Shown here one piece after another: positions 48,302 to 57,562 of a stretch of 64,000 nucleotides of DNA. Below the pieces are notes generated by a model. The model made no database searches and was not told the origin of the DNA. It saw only the letters and a list, made by a program, of their open reading frames with translations. Source of the DNA: MSPOR6 sp964652195. Lineage in GTDB: Bacteria > Poribacteria > WGA-4E > WGA-3G. Numbering within the stretch: the first letter of the stretch is position 1; every line of letters begins with the position of its first letter. Position numbers and translations under genes: made by a program. The stretch is taken from positions 73,058-137,057 of the forward strand of contig CAZZBB010000012.1 in assembly GCA_964652195.1 (NCBI GenBank). The letters are read 5' to 3'.

Positions 48302-48333
48302 GGCTTGGATCCGGTGCATCCCTGGTTCAAGCC
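48302..48333 (+). terminator. Hairpin after LamG copy 1
   Basis: GGCTTGGA (48302-48309) pairs with TTCAAGCC (48326-48333), followed by ATTTTCATTT. The same arms follow the second LamG gene, showing that the duplicated unit includes its terminator. Confidence 0.7.
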
Positions 48334-48507
48334 ATTTTCATTTGTAGCTGATAATGCTGAACAGTATAGTTTTCACCTATGAATTTTCTTGACTTAGAGC
48401 AAGTTATATGAAAAAATTAGATAAATTTGATTGTAGATTATTTGTAATATAACAAGTAATTAGGCAATGAAAACTCTATTGATTACAGTTAAGAAAAGAG
48501 GCAATCA

Positions 48508-49290
48508 ATGTACAAATGTAGGATAAGACAGATATATATCTATCTTTCAATATTGTTTTTTGTCGGAGTGTGTTTATACACGACAAATGCGGATCTTAGT
48601 GATCCAACTTTATCGGTTTACTATAGTTTTGATAAAGAGGGAAATACTGTAAAGGATGGATCTGTAAATGGTAATGATGGGATTGTAGAAGGTAATGCCA
48701 AATGGGAAAAAGGAGTAATCGGGAATGCTATCGCATTGGAAACTAATGTATGGATTAATATGAATGGTCCTGAATTTAAAAATGCACCATTGAAAGGATT
48801 CACCATAGCTGTTTGGGTTAACCATACAGGTTCTGCAGAGCCTCAGACGTTACTTGATGCTATTGGCACGGGTCATGAAAGTGGACTCTACCATATGGAG
48901 ATTCGACCTGGAGGGTTTAGATTCTTTCACCGCAATAATGCAAATGCTGCTGTCTTCAATATCAATCCTGGACCGGTGATTGAAGCTGAAAAATGGATGC
49001 ATTTTGCTGGAACATACGATAGTGGTTCTGGAGATGCCATAACATATATTGATGGTGAAAAGACACATAATGCTAAAGGTACTGGCGAACTATCAGATGA
49101 TTGGGGTGTAACTGCAGGAATTGGACACCATAAAAATGGTCGCTGGTATGTAGGACTACTTGATGAGTATTATATATTTGCTCGTGCATTATCAGGTGCC
49201 GAAATTAAAGAAGTTATGGATGGAGATTTTCTGTCTGTAGAACCTGAAGATAAGTTGGCGACAACTTGGGGAGATATAAAAGCCCGTTAG
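48508..49290 (+). CDS. Secreted LamG protein, tandem copy 2
   Basis: The 260-residue protein aligns with the preceding one over its whole length. Shared blocks include MNGPEFKNAPLKGFTIAVWV, PQTLLDAIGTGHESGLYHME and DDWGVTAGIGHHKNGRW. The signal peptide differs and the core is similar. It ends SVEPEDKLATTWGDIKAR. This is a recent tandem duplication with diverged N-terminus. Probable role: glycan-binding at the cell surface. Confidence 0.88.
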   Translation: MYKCRIRQIYIYLSILFFVGVCLYTTNADLSDPTLSVYYSFDKEGNTVKDGSVNGNDGIVEGNAKWEKGVIGNAIALETNVWINMNGPEFKNAPLKGFTIAVWVNHTGSAEPQTLLDAIGTGHESGLYHMEIRPGGFRFFHRNNANAAVFNINPGPVIEAEKWMHFAGTYDSGSGDAITYIDGEKTHNAKGTGELSDDWGVTAGIGHHKNGRWYVGLLDEYYIFARALSGAEIKEVMDGDFLSVEPEDKLATTWGDIKAR

Positions 49291-49314
49291 TAAAGATATT
49301 TCTTAGTATATATT

Positions 49315-49347
49315 GGCTTGGATTCAGTAAATTATTGGGTTCAAGCC
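49315..49347 (+). terminator. Intrinsic terminator after LamG copy 2
   Basis: GGCTTGGA (49315-49322) pairs with TTCAAGCC (49340-49347) and is followed by A and seven T residues. Confidence 0.8.
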
Positions 49348-49453
49348 ATTTTTTTGGAGGAATTATAGTTGTTAGTTGATGAAAAGTAATCGGAAATTGT
49401 CTATATCAGAATTAATCTATTCCTAATAGTATTTATACCTGTTTACATTTACC

Positions 49454-50467
49454 CTATGTCATTTTAATAACAGTTCCTAACCCTCTGGTTTCCGCTTCTG
49501 TCAGGACAGCTGATGCAGCGACCGCATCCTGAACTGCCACCCCAACCGATTTAAAGAATGTGATTTCATCTTCTGACTGACGTCCCTGTTTGTCTCCATT
49601 AACGATTTCACCGATTTCTGCGTCAATATGAGCGTTTGGAATTATAAGATCACCTGCCTCCTCAAGACATGCTTCTCGTGAATCCACGACAATTCGATTT
49701 GCACGTGTAACGGTTGCTGTGTCCACTTCACGTTTTTCTGGTACAAATGTTCCTACGGCTGTTATATGTGTACCATGCTTTAGTAAATTTCCATCAAAAA
49801 GCGGGGTTGCGGATGTCGTTGCACAAATGACAATATCTGCATTTTCTACTACTTCTTGAGGAGAGTTGGCAATGTTTACTTTTGGGGCATCTGTCCAATT
49901 AGAGATTTCAGTAGCAATGTTTTCAGCAGATGTTTGGGTGCGACTGATGAGATTTACACATTCAATTTTTCTGACTGACATCACCGCTTGCAACTGTGTC
50001 CTCGCCTGAACACCCGCCCCAAAGAGTCCAACCGATCTTGAATCCTGCCGCGCAAGTAAATCCGCAGCTAAACCACCACCTGCACCTGTTCGAATAGCGG
50101 TAAGACTTGAACCATCCATAAATGCTTTTGGTGCTCCTGTATCGGGATCAAGTACTAAAACGGTAGCAGTGATACGTGGTAGGTTTATCTCTGGGTTCCC
50201 ATCATAGACGGATACAACTTTTATGCCAAATTGTGCCTGTGTAGGCACAATTTGTCTTTGCTTTACATTCTCACTTCGTTTGGGTAGATAAGCCGGCATT
50301 ATAAGTGTAACACCTTTATCGGAGGAGATATGTTGTCTTGGTGGTGCTATTGCTATTCCAGCGGAAAGTTGACTGTATGCATGCCGCATTGCGCCAATCG
50401 CTTTCGACATGGGGAGGGCTGCTCGGACATCGTCTGCAGTAAGGATTCTAATTTTCTTACCATTCAT
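49454..50467 (-). CDS. Ornithine cyclodeaminase/mu-crystallin family protein
   Basis: The 337-residue protein has the Rossmann block VGLFGAGVQARTQLQAVM and family landmarks LTAIRTGAGGGLAADLLAR, EVVENADIVICATTSATPLF and HITAVGTFVPEKREVD. The family includes ornithine cyclodeaminase, alanine dehydrogenases and delta1-pyrroline-2-carboxylate reductases. An enolase-superfamily gene lies beyond the R-M cassette; such pairs can act in hydroxyproline breakdown (inference). No strong ribosome binding site is seen. Confidence 0.9.
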   Translation of the reverse strand: MNGKKIRILTADDVRAALPMSKAIGAMRHAYSQLSAGIAIAPPRQHISSDKGVTLIMPAYLPKRSENVKQRQIVPTQAQFGIKVVSVYDGNPEINLPRITATVLVLDPDTGAPKAFMDGSSLTAIRTGAGGGLAADLLARQDSRSVGLFGAGVQARTQLQAVMSVRKIECVNLISRTQTSAENIATEISNWTDAPKVNIANSPQEVVENADIVICATTSATPLFDGNLLKHGTHITAVGTFVPEKREVDTATVTRANRIVVDSREACLEEAGDLIIPNAHIDAEIGEIVNGDKQGRQSEDEITFFKSVGVAVQDAVAASAVLTEAETRGLGTVIKMT

Positions 50468-50540
50468 GTTTCGGCAGTGTTTCCTTCGTCAATACCAATA
50501 TAGAATTGTTAGCATTTGAAATGGATATGGACATAGAATA

Positions 50541-51118
50541 TTAAAAGATATCATCCTCTTTGCAATAGTTTTTAATCCACCTATCCCAATCCGCAGAATC
50601 TTTTTTTACAGCCATCATGTATTCTATGTTTTCATTATTTTTTAGGGCTTCTCGAGTTCCATGGGCGGGATAGGCATTAAGCTTATCCATTTCTAATATC
50701 ATTTCTGCATGTGTTAAAACAAATGTGGTCGCCCATCATCGGAGATTGACTGAATAATGTAATCACAATCCTGCCAGGGTCTGATTTGAAGCATATTAAC
50801 AGAATTATCCAGATTGTAACCAGAGCTTTTATACTCATAGTACCTGCCATTCTTCTTAAAATCCCCTCTATCCTCACTTTTATTAACTCTTTCACAATGG
50901 TGCTTTTTTATGAAATAATTTTCCCATAAAGGGCTTCTTGATTGTGTGGACAGTACGCTACTTATTTTGTAAAAGTCTTGTTCAGAAATTTCTTGTTTCT
51001 CAAGGGTTAAATCAATTAATTGATCCCTAATACTTGCTACACTATTCAGCACAATTCTGCTGTTATCTATATTTTCTAATATGAAACTTATCGTTTTATT
51101 TAATTCTTTCTGGTTCAT
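50541..51118 (-). pseudogene. Type II restriction endonuclease, C-terminus frameshifted
   Basis: From the ATG at 51118 the frame encodes a PD-(D/E)xK-like core, RGDFKKNGRYYEYKSSG, with Asp86 and Glu95-x-Lys97 as candidate catalytic residues. The frame then stops at 50714-50716 after GRPHLF. Shifting one base, the sequence continues without a stop (FVLTHAEMILEMDKLNAYPA and on to WDRWIKNYCKEDDIF) to TAA at 50541-50543. This looks like a one-base loss near residue 132 that removes about 60 residues. The core is intact, so activity is possible but doubtful. It follows the methyltransferase gene by 19 bases. The specificity is unknown. Confidence 0.7.
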
Positions 51119-51137
51119 AGTATTTGAAATATTCAAT

Positions 51138-51998
51138 CTAAAGGAGTTCAAACAAATTTATCTGACTTTCTTCAGTTCTATTAGGCTCATGGCATTTGAT
51201 ATATTGTTCCAAAAATTCAAATTTTGTTAACCAATACACACCACCGTTTGCACAAGAATTTCCATTCCAATCAACTGCTTTGATTTTAGATATTAAATCT
51301 TCTACTGGAATTTTTGATTTAAGGAAGTAGCCTCTATTATTTGGTGTCGGGGTTTTTGTAATTCTTTTTGGAGAAGCACCAAATACAAATATGTCAAAAT
51401 CGTCTTTATTGGAGAATGTAAAATCATTCGTTTCTGTGTAGACATTCGGATTAACCCTTAAGTCTTTTCCCTCTGATTTATCAAAAATAAAAAAACTTGC
51501 AGGTACATGATATGCTTTTCCTTTTAATGTAAAACAGTCCCGTCCTAATTCAGTGATAGAGACTATTCTCCAATTATTGGGCAATATTTTTTGCCGGGTA
51601 TGTTTTCTATAAACATCTGGTAAAATAAAAGCAATTGTTTGGACATTACGAAATGAGATAGCATGGGATATAAATTTTGAAGAGAGTTTCTGATATTGAC
51701 CAAACGGCGGATTGCCAATAACCAATACGCGCTCGTATTGGTCGCTAATTTTGTATTCAAACCAGTCACCTTTGATAATGTCATCATATTGCGGTTCAAT
51801 ATCAATACCTATCTTAGTGTCATGTTCGATATTCTTATAGAACGCACCATCCCCCGCAGACGGTTCTATCACACAATCATATATGTAAGGTAATTTAGTT
51901 ATTTCATCTAAACACCTTTTGACGACTTCCTGTTTCGTGTAGAATTTATCAAGGCTTCTGCTGTGGTCTTTATATTCTTTTCTCCAAATGTGAGTCAT
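51138..51998 (-). CDS. DNA adenine-N6 methyltransferase (restriction-modification)
   Basis: The 286-residue enzyme begins with the N-terminal X region FYTKQEVVKRCLDEI. SAM-binding motif I, EPSAGDGAF, lies at about 45-53 and the catalytic motif IV NPPF at 96-99, the order of gamma-type N6-adenine methyltransferases. It would protect host DNA from the neighbouring endonuclease. An ATG at 52007 also exists, but AGGAG lies right against it and nine bases before the ATG at 51998, so the latter is preferred. The target recognition region is probably C-terminal. Confidence 0.88.
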   Translation of the reverse strand: MTHIWRKEYKDHSRSLDKFYTKQEVVKRCLDEITKLPYIYDCVIEPSAGDGAFYKNIEHDTKIGIDIEPQYDDIIKGDWFEYKISDQYERVLVIGNPPFGQYQKLSSKFISHAISFRNVQTIAFILPDVYRKHTRQKILPNNWRIVSITELGRDCFTLKGKAYHVPASFFIFDKSEGKDLRVNPNVYTETNDFTFSNKDDFDIFVFGASPKRITKTPTPNNRGYFLKSKIPVEDLISKIKAVDWNGNSCANGGVYWLTKFEFLEQYIKCHEPNRTEESQINLFELL

Positions 51999-52094
51999 TT
52001 TCGGCATCTCCTTAGATATACTTATTTCACTTGACTTTCACATCGTAAATAGTGTACCACATTTAATAGGTGATGGTAAGAGAAAATAAGAAAA

Positions 52095-53198
52095 TTATTC
52101 TATATGAACAACTGCTTTGCCTAACACGTCCATATCTGGGGCAATTCCCAACCCCGGTTGTGTAGAGGCCGCCATCCTACCATTAACCCGTTGCGGTGCC
52201 CCTTCTGCTGTGCTAACAGTGACATAACTATTAAAATCGGTTGCTGTGAAAAGGTATTCAGTTGGAGTGCTGTGTGCCAGATGTGCTATTGCTGCAGTCG
52301 TAATATCACCACCCCAACTATCTTCTATCGTCATGGCTATGCCAAGTTCAACACAAAGATCTCTTGCGAGTTTAGCTTTCGTCAGACCACCAAATTTACT
52401 GATCTTAATGTTGACGACATCCATTGCCCTATCTGCATGACCGCGTAGTAACATATTAATACTGTCAACAGTCTCATCAAGAACAAAAGGATGGTCTGTC
52501 CGTTCCCGAATGGACAGACATTCTTCATAAGATAGACAAGGTTGTTCGATGTAAACATCCACATCACTTACACCTCGGACAACACGAGCCGCCTGATGTA
52601 TGAGCCAACCAGTATTTGCATCAGCAATGAGCACATCATTCGGTTCCATCAATTCGGAGACAGCATGAATACGTTCAATATCGGTGTGTGGATCACCACC
52701 GACCTTTAACTGGAATTTTCGGTAACCTTCAGCACGATAGGTTGCGACTTTCTCCGCCATCTCATCTGGGGATTGTTGGGAGATAGCACGGTAGAGCATG
52801 AAGTCTTCCCCATACCTTCCTCCCAATAACGTACATACCGATTGATTTGACACTTTTCCAAGAATATCCCAACATGCTATGTCAATTCCGGATTTGACAT
52901 AAGGATGTCCTTTAAGAGCAGCATCCATACGTTGATTGAGAGGTAGGAGTTGGGTAGGATCTTCTCCAATTAAATATGGAGACAGTTCGGCTATGCCGGT
53001 TCTGGTGCCTTTAGCGTAGGCTGGTAGATAGAATGGTCCCAGTGGACAGACTTCACCGTATCCTGTAATACCTTCATCCGTTTCAACGGATACAATTGTA
53101 CTGTCAAAAACCGAGACCGATTTACCCCCTGACCATTTATAGCTGCCTTCGTGGAGGGGTAGATCAACTTGATAGGCTTTGATGGATTGTATTTTCAC
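52095..53198 (-). CDS. Enolase-superfamily (MR/MLE) dehydratase, possibly cis-3-hydroxyproline dehydratase-like
   Basis: The 367-residue protein has an N-terminal capping domain (IKAYQVDLPLHEGSYKWSGG) and a barrel. The barrel's metal ligands lie in ADANTGW, IEQP and LDET, with a catalytic Lys in VNIKISKFGG and the second-strand Lys in FQLKVGG. The DLPLHEGSYKWSGG start resembles cis-3-hydroxy-L-proline dehydratases, which act with a pyrroline-2-carboxylate reductase of the ornithine cyclodeaminase family. Such a gene lies 1.6 kb away beyond the R-M cassette. Substrate assignment is inference. Confidence 0.82.
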   Translation of the reverse strand: MKIQSIKAYQVDLPLHEGSYKWSGGKSVSVFDSTIVSVETDEGITGYGEVCPLGPFYLPAYAKGTRTGIAELSPYLIGEDPTQLLPLNQRMDAALKGHPYVKSGIDIACWDILGKVSNQSVCTLLGGRYGEDFMLYRAISQQSPDEMAEKVATYRAEGYRKFQLKVGGDPHTDIERIHAVSELMEPNDVLIADANTGWLIHQAARVVRGVSDVDVYIEQPCLSYEECLSIRERTDHPFVLDETVDSINMLLRGHADRAMDVVNIKISKFGGLTKAKLARDLCVELGIAMTIEDSWGGDITTAAIAHLAHSTPTEYLFTATDFNSYVTVSTAEGAPQRVNGRMAASTQPGLGIAPDMDVLGKAVVHIE

Positions 53199-53362
53199 AA
53201 AGACTCCAAATTCTATTCTGATTCTTGGGTTAGTTTACATTTCTACACCCAGACATTTGGGAATTTCCGAAATATCTGATATTCAGTGAACTAAACATTG
53301 ACTCTTTTATAGTATTTATCGGAACCAATTCCGGTCTACAGCACACGGTGTGTGGTCTACTT

Positions 53363-54094
53363 TTATCCACCGGAACGTGGTACTTGTGCGATGATCCGAT
53401 CAGCTAATTTTGAAAAAGGAAGGCTTTGAAGGAAAACAGTTCCAGTGCCTTGCAGTGTTGCAAGGAATAATCCTTCACCACCAAAGAACATAGATTTTAG
53501 TCCTTTGGTCATTTCTATATCATAATGGATACCCGATGAGAATGCTACAAGACAACCTGTATCGACTCTGAGCAATTCGTTAGAGAGTTCCTTTTTTACG
53601 ACACTTCCACCGGCATGTATAAAAGCCATACCATCCCCGCGGAGTCTTTGTAGAATAAAACCCTCTCCCCCAAAGAATCCTGCACCTAATTTCTTTGAGA
53701 AGGCTATATCTAACTGTGTACCGAAGGCAGCACAAAGAAAAGCATCCTTTTGACAGAGCAACTCGCCACCTGTTGCAGATAAGTCAATCGGCATTATATG
53801 TCCGGGATACGGTGCAGCAAAGGCAACGCGTCTCTTGTTCGGACTGGAATTGGTGAAGTGTGTCAAAAATACCGATTCACCGGTTAATGCTCTTTTTCCT
53901 GCACTCAGGAATTTACCCATTAACCCACCGTCAGGATTTGTACCATCTCCCATTTTTGCTTCATAGGAAATATCATCCTCCATCCAATTCATCGCACCAG
54001 CTTCAGCGATAATCGTTTCTCCTCTGTCCAGTTCAATTTCAACGACCTGCATGTCATTACCGAATATTTCATAATCTACTTCGTGGCTTTGCAT
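53363..54094 (-). CDS. AIM24 / TIGR00266 family protein
   Basis: The 243-residue protein is rich in glycine-beta segments. Family landmarks are VEIELDRGETIIAEAGAMNW, KLGAGFFGGEGFILQRLRG and LFLATLQGTGTVFLQSLPF. AIM24-type proteins form double-psi-like beta trimers; their bacterial function is unknown. No signal peptide is present. Confidence 0.9.
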   Translation of the reverse strand: MQSHEVDYEIFGNDMQVVEIELDRGETIIAEAGAMNWMEDDISYEAKMGDGTNPDGGLMGKFLSAGKRALTGESVFLTHFTNSSPNKRRVAFAAPYPGHIMPIDLSATGGELLCQKDAFLCAAFGTQLDIAFSKKLGAGFFGGEGFILQRLRGDGMAFIHAGGSVVKKELSNELLRVDTGCLVAFSSGIHYDIEMTKGLKSMFFGGEGLFLATLQGTGTVFLQSLPFSKLADRIIAQVPRSGG

Positions 54095-54156
54095 TTATTA
54101 TCCTTTCATATATGTTGTTTAAGCACAAATCCAGATGCTTCAATATAGATTTCTTA

Positions 54157-54293
54157 TATAGTAAGCTTTGAATTAATGGAACATTTTGAGATGAAGGAGG
54201 GAACTCCGATTCCCGTCTATCACTGACTTAAATCGCGATTCGGAGATCGCTCCTACAGGGATTTTGTATTATTATTTCAATGTTCACTATAAA
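54157..54293. mobile_element. MITE-like element, family 2, copy a
   Basis: The ends are imperfect inverted repeats: TATAGTAAGCTTTGAATTAAT on the left and, reversed, TATAGTGAACATTGAAATAAT on the right. The interior contains GGGAACTCCGATTCCCG and CGATTCGGAGATCGCTCCTA. It occupies most of the 307-base gene-free gap 54095-54401 and has no coding capacity. Confidence 0.5.
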
Positions 54294-54401
54294 TCCAAGT
54301 AAAAGTTCATTATTTTAAGCGTGAAGACTACAGTTTATATTCTTGACTTATGAGAAAGAATAACACAATTTTTGAATGCCTTCAAGGGATTGATACATAC
54401 A

Positions 54402-56306
54402 TTAGTCTTTCCAGACTTGACCAAATAGGAGGATTGTGCCGTCTGTGCTACCAGTAACCAGGAATTTTCCATTCGGACTAAATGCTACAGTTTTGGTATT
54501 CCCTGTGTGACCATTGAGTATTCTCTTAAAATCTCCAGTTTTAATATCCCATAGATGAACCTTGCCAGAATAACTGCCTGACACTAAGTATTTACCATCA
54601 GGACTGAACCCTACAGATAATGCACCATCCGTATATCCGTTAGCTTTCTCCTTATGTTCAAATGTATTTTTCAGATTACCTGTAGAAACGTCCCATAGGA
54701 GTATTGAATTGTTGTGGTTATTACTGGCTAATGTATTACCATCTGGACTAAACATGAGTTCATTGAAGTATGGTATATTGGCATTTAATACTCTCTTCTG
54801 TTTTCCTGTATGTGGATTCCACAACCTTACTGTATTATCCGAACTACCTGTGGCAATTATGTTACCATCTGGACTGAAAGCTACACTATCGACAAATTCT
54901 GTGTGTCCATTGAGTGTATGCTTATGATTCGTTGTGTTTGCATCCAACAAATGTATTGTGTTGTCTGGACCGCCACATGCCAATATTTTGCCATCGGGAC
55001 TAATTGCAATAGGAAATGTATTGTCTTTAAGTATTTTGATAGTTTTACCAGTTGTAATATCCCAGAGTCGTATTGTCAATTCATTACTACTACTTACAAG
55101 CGTGTTGTTAATGGGATTAAATACTACTCTTGAGACTAAATCTGTGTGTCCTGTGAGTACTTTCTTATGTTTTCCTGTGTTGACATCCCAAAGATGTATT
55201 TTCTTATCAAAACCTGTACTTGCTAATGTGGAACTATCTGGACTGAATGCTACACAACTAATGACATCGGTGTATCCTTTGATAGTTGTTGCATCCCATA
55301 GGCGAATAGTTCCATCTCGACTAGCACTTGCGAGTGTGTTGTTATCTGGACTGAATGCCACACTCAAAACATAGTGTTCATGTCCAGTAAGTGTAATGTT
55401 ATGTTTTCCTGTATTGGCATTCCACAACCTTACCGTACCATCTTCACTCCCACTTGCAAGCAAACTTCCATCAGTAGTCAAAGAAAGACTTAATACTGAT
55501 TTTGTATGTCCTTTGAGTATCTTTTTTGTTTTTCTTCTGGAGGTATCCCAAAATCGAATAGTAAAATCACCATCATAGCCATCAGCACTGATAATAGATT
55601 CTCCATCCAATCTGAATGTCAGACTATTAACAGCACCCACATGACCTTCAAGTATGCCTATATTTCTCTTATTCGCAACATCCCATAACCGTATTGTTCT
55701 ATCACGACTTCCTGAAGCCAGCGTTTTACCATTTGGACTAAACACCACACTTTCAACACAATCAGAATGCCCATTAAATGTTGCAATATGTCTCTTTGTA
55801 CGAATATTCCATAACCTAACAGTATCTTGGTTAGGTAAAGGTGTAGATCTATCTGGTGTCTTGATATAACCACATCCCGTTGCGAGTAATTCACCATCCG
55901 GACTAAATGCTGCACTTAAGACCATACCAGTGTGTTGAAGTGTAGCGATATGTTTTTTTGTGGGGACATCCCATAAACGAACTGTGTCGTCCCAACTACC
56001 ACTTGCGAGGGTTTTTCCATCTGGACTGAAGGTTACACAAATAACACGAGATGTGTGTCCCGTCAGGAGGAAGACTTCTTTATAGGTACGTACATCGTAT
56101 AGCCAAATACCTATTGAACTTGCAACAGCGAGTGTATTTCCATCCGGAGAGAAAGCTATTTCCTCTGCCTGACCCTTTCCCAGACGGGCTAATGCACCGT
56201 CTGGGAGGGCAAGTTGTGTACCGGGTTCGTATTCGGTGAAACCGGTTGAAGGAATTAAGTACGAGATAATTAGTAGTACTAATAGAACTGACAATAATGG
56301 TTTCAC
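54402..56306 (-). CDS. Exported WD40 protein with fourteen repeats
   Basis: About 634 residues: a signal peptide or anchor (about 1-25, LLSVLLVLLIISYL), then fourteen WD40 units. Each unit has the SPDGxxLAS...TxRLWD pattern, for example FSPDGKTLASGSWDDTVRLW. Fourteen repeats suggest two seven-bladed propellers. It is probably a protein-interaction scaffold in the periplasm. The GTG at 56306 is chosen; a TTG at 56315 overlaps the stop of the upstream LamG gene (TTGA), so the two genes are translationally coupled. No ribosome binding site is seen, which fits coupling. Confidence 0.88.
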   Translation of the reverse strand: MKPLLSVLLVLLIISYLIPSTGFTEYEPGTQLALPDGALARLGKGQAEEIAFSPDGNTLAVASSIGIWLYDVRTYKEVFLLTGHTSRVICVTFSPDGKTLASGSWDDTVRLWDVPTKKHIATLQHTGMVLSAAFSPDGELLATGCGYIKTPDRSTPLPNQDTVRLWNIRTKRHIATFNGHSDCVESVVFSPNGKTLASGSRDRTIRLWDVANKRNIGILEGHVGAVNSLTFRLDGESIISADGYDGDFTIRFWDTSRRKTKKILKGHTKSVLSLSLTTDGSLLASGSEDGTVRLWNANTGKHNITLTGHEHYVLSVAFSPDNNTLASASRDGTIRLWDATTIKGYTDVISCVAFSPDSSTLASTGFDKKIHLWDVNTGKHKKVLTGHTDLVSRVVFNPINNTLVSSSNELTIRLWDITTGKTIKILKDNTFPIAISPDGKILACGGPDNTIHLLDANTTNHKHTLNGHTEFVDSVAFSPDGNIIATGSSDNTVRLWNPHTGKQKRVLNANIPYFNELMFSPDGNTLASNNHNNSILLWDVSTGNLKNTFEHKEKANGYTDGALSVGFSPDGKYLVSGSYSGKVHLWDIKTGDFKRILNGHTGNTKTVAFSPNGKFLVTGSTDGTILLFGQVWKD

Positions 56307-56311
56307 TTGAA

Positions 56312-57121
56312 TCAATCTTGCGTTTTAATCCTTACCCAAGTGGTGGTTAATTTCTGTGTAGGTTCGACTGCGGTTATACCGAGTATTCGTGAGAGTCCTT
56401 CCTCCACAATATCAGCCATGTCGTTTTCGGTTAGTGCGACATTGAAAAGTGCAACTTCGTCAATCATACCCCCGAAAAAACGTGCACCTTCATGAGTTCG
56501 TCCAATGACGACATCTTTGGTATCACCATCACCGGGTAGCCCTTTTAATGCGGCATTCTGTGTTTCCTTCGTCATTTTTCCATTTGTATACGCTGTTATT
56601 TTTCCACCATTATTTCCTGATTCTACAACAAAAGCGAGATGAGTCCACTCTTTTAGGGGGAACTCAGAACCGAATGCGACAATGTGAGCACCACCAAAAT
56701 GGATAGCAATCAGCGGACGTTTGGATGTATCGGTATAGAAACTAAACGATCTCGGATTATTTGCTTTTGCAATAATACCTTGCCATTGTGTTCCTTGAAA
56801 GAAATATCTTTCAGCATGCACCCAAGCCATCACTGTGTATGCTGCTGAAACCCGTAAGGACGGATGATCTTTGACCTGAACCCAATCAGATGGCTCACCG
56901 AACTGTAGGGCAGTGCCGAATTTTCCATCTTCCCATGAGGGATTACCCATAATTTCTCCGTCATTACCGTTACCTGATAGATCGCTGACCGTTTTTCCCT
57001 TGCCCTCATCGAAGAGCCAGATACCACTGGCAGTTGTAGGGTCTATTTTTGCCTGGATTTGTGGAATAAACATCAATGTTACGAGAATTAAGCTAATGCA
57101 TAAAATATTTATACTTCTCAT
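56312..57121 (-). CDS. Secreted LamG protein, third copy
   Basis: The 269-residue protein has a signal peptide (about 5-25, ending IQAK) and a LamG domain (GIWLFDEGKGKTVSDLSGNG, AYTVMAWVHAERYFFQG, GGMIDEVALFNVALTENDM). The tail is AVEPTQKLTTTWVRIKTQD, shared with the other LamG and ThuA-like proteins. The ATG at 57121 has AAGGAG seven bases upstream; the frame to 57184 is not needed. It is followed directly by the WD40 gene. Confidence 0.88.
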   Translation of the reverse strand: MRSINILCISLILVTLMFIPQIQAKIDPTTASGIWLFDEGKGKTVSDLSGNGNDGEIMGNPSWEDGKFGTALQFGEPSDWVQVKDHPSLRVSAAYTVMAWVHAERYFFQGTQWQGIIAKANNPRSFSFYTDTSKRPLIAIHFGGAHIVAFGSEFPLKEWTHLAFVVESGNNGGKITAYTNGKMTKETQNAALKGLPGDGDTKDVVIGRTHEGARFFGGMIDEVALFNVALTENDMADIVEEGLSRILGITAVEPTQKLTTTWVRIKTQD

Positions 57122-57256
57122 TTTTTTCTCCTTATTGAGGGAGTAGTAGGTACAAGACCAACCATACAATTTTCCATTCATCACAGTTATTTCAGAAGAT
57201 AAACTTTATGGATTGTAATAGTATATATCATTTCTGATATTTATGTTATACCAATT

Positions 57257-57377
57257 CTATTAATGTAAACTTTTGAATTAATGGAACCTTTTACAACGGG
57301 CGAGGTGACCTCGCCTCTACGATGGACGTTCTTCGTAAACGTTGAAATGTCTCATTAATTATTCACTTTACTATAAA
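57257..57377. mobile_element. MITE-like element, family 2, copy b
   Basis: The left end (TAATGTAAACTTTTGAATTA and onward ATGGAAC) resembles the left end of the element at 54157. The right end, reversed, reads TATAGTAAAGTGAATAATTAA. The interior has the palindrome GGCGAGGTGACCTCGCC. Confidence 0.5.
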
Positions 57378-57562
57378 TTGAGGTTTTTTCAATTCGTAAT
57401 GGATAATCACCATTTTGAAAAGGAAAAAACGGGGTAATTTTATACTTGTTACACCTTTGAGATATGCAGTATTATTACTATAACGTTAATATATTTTGTG
57501 AGTCAATCTTCCTTCAAGTATTCCGATTCATTGGTTTAGAAGGTGTGGAAAAACGGAAAAAT

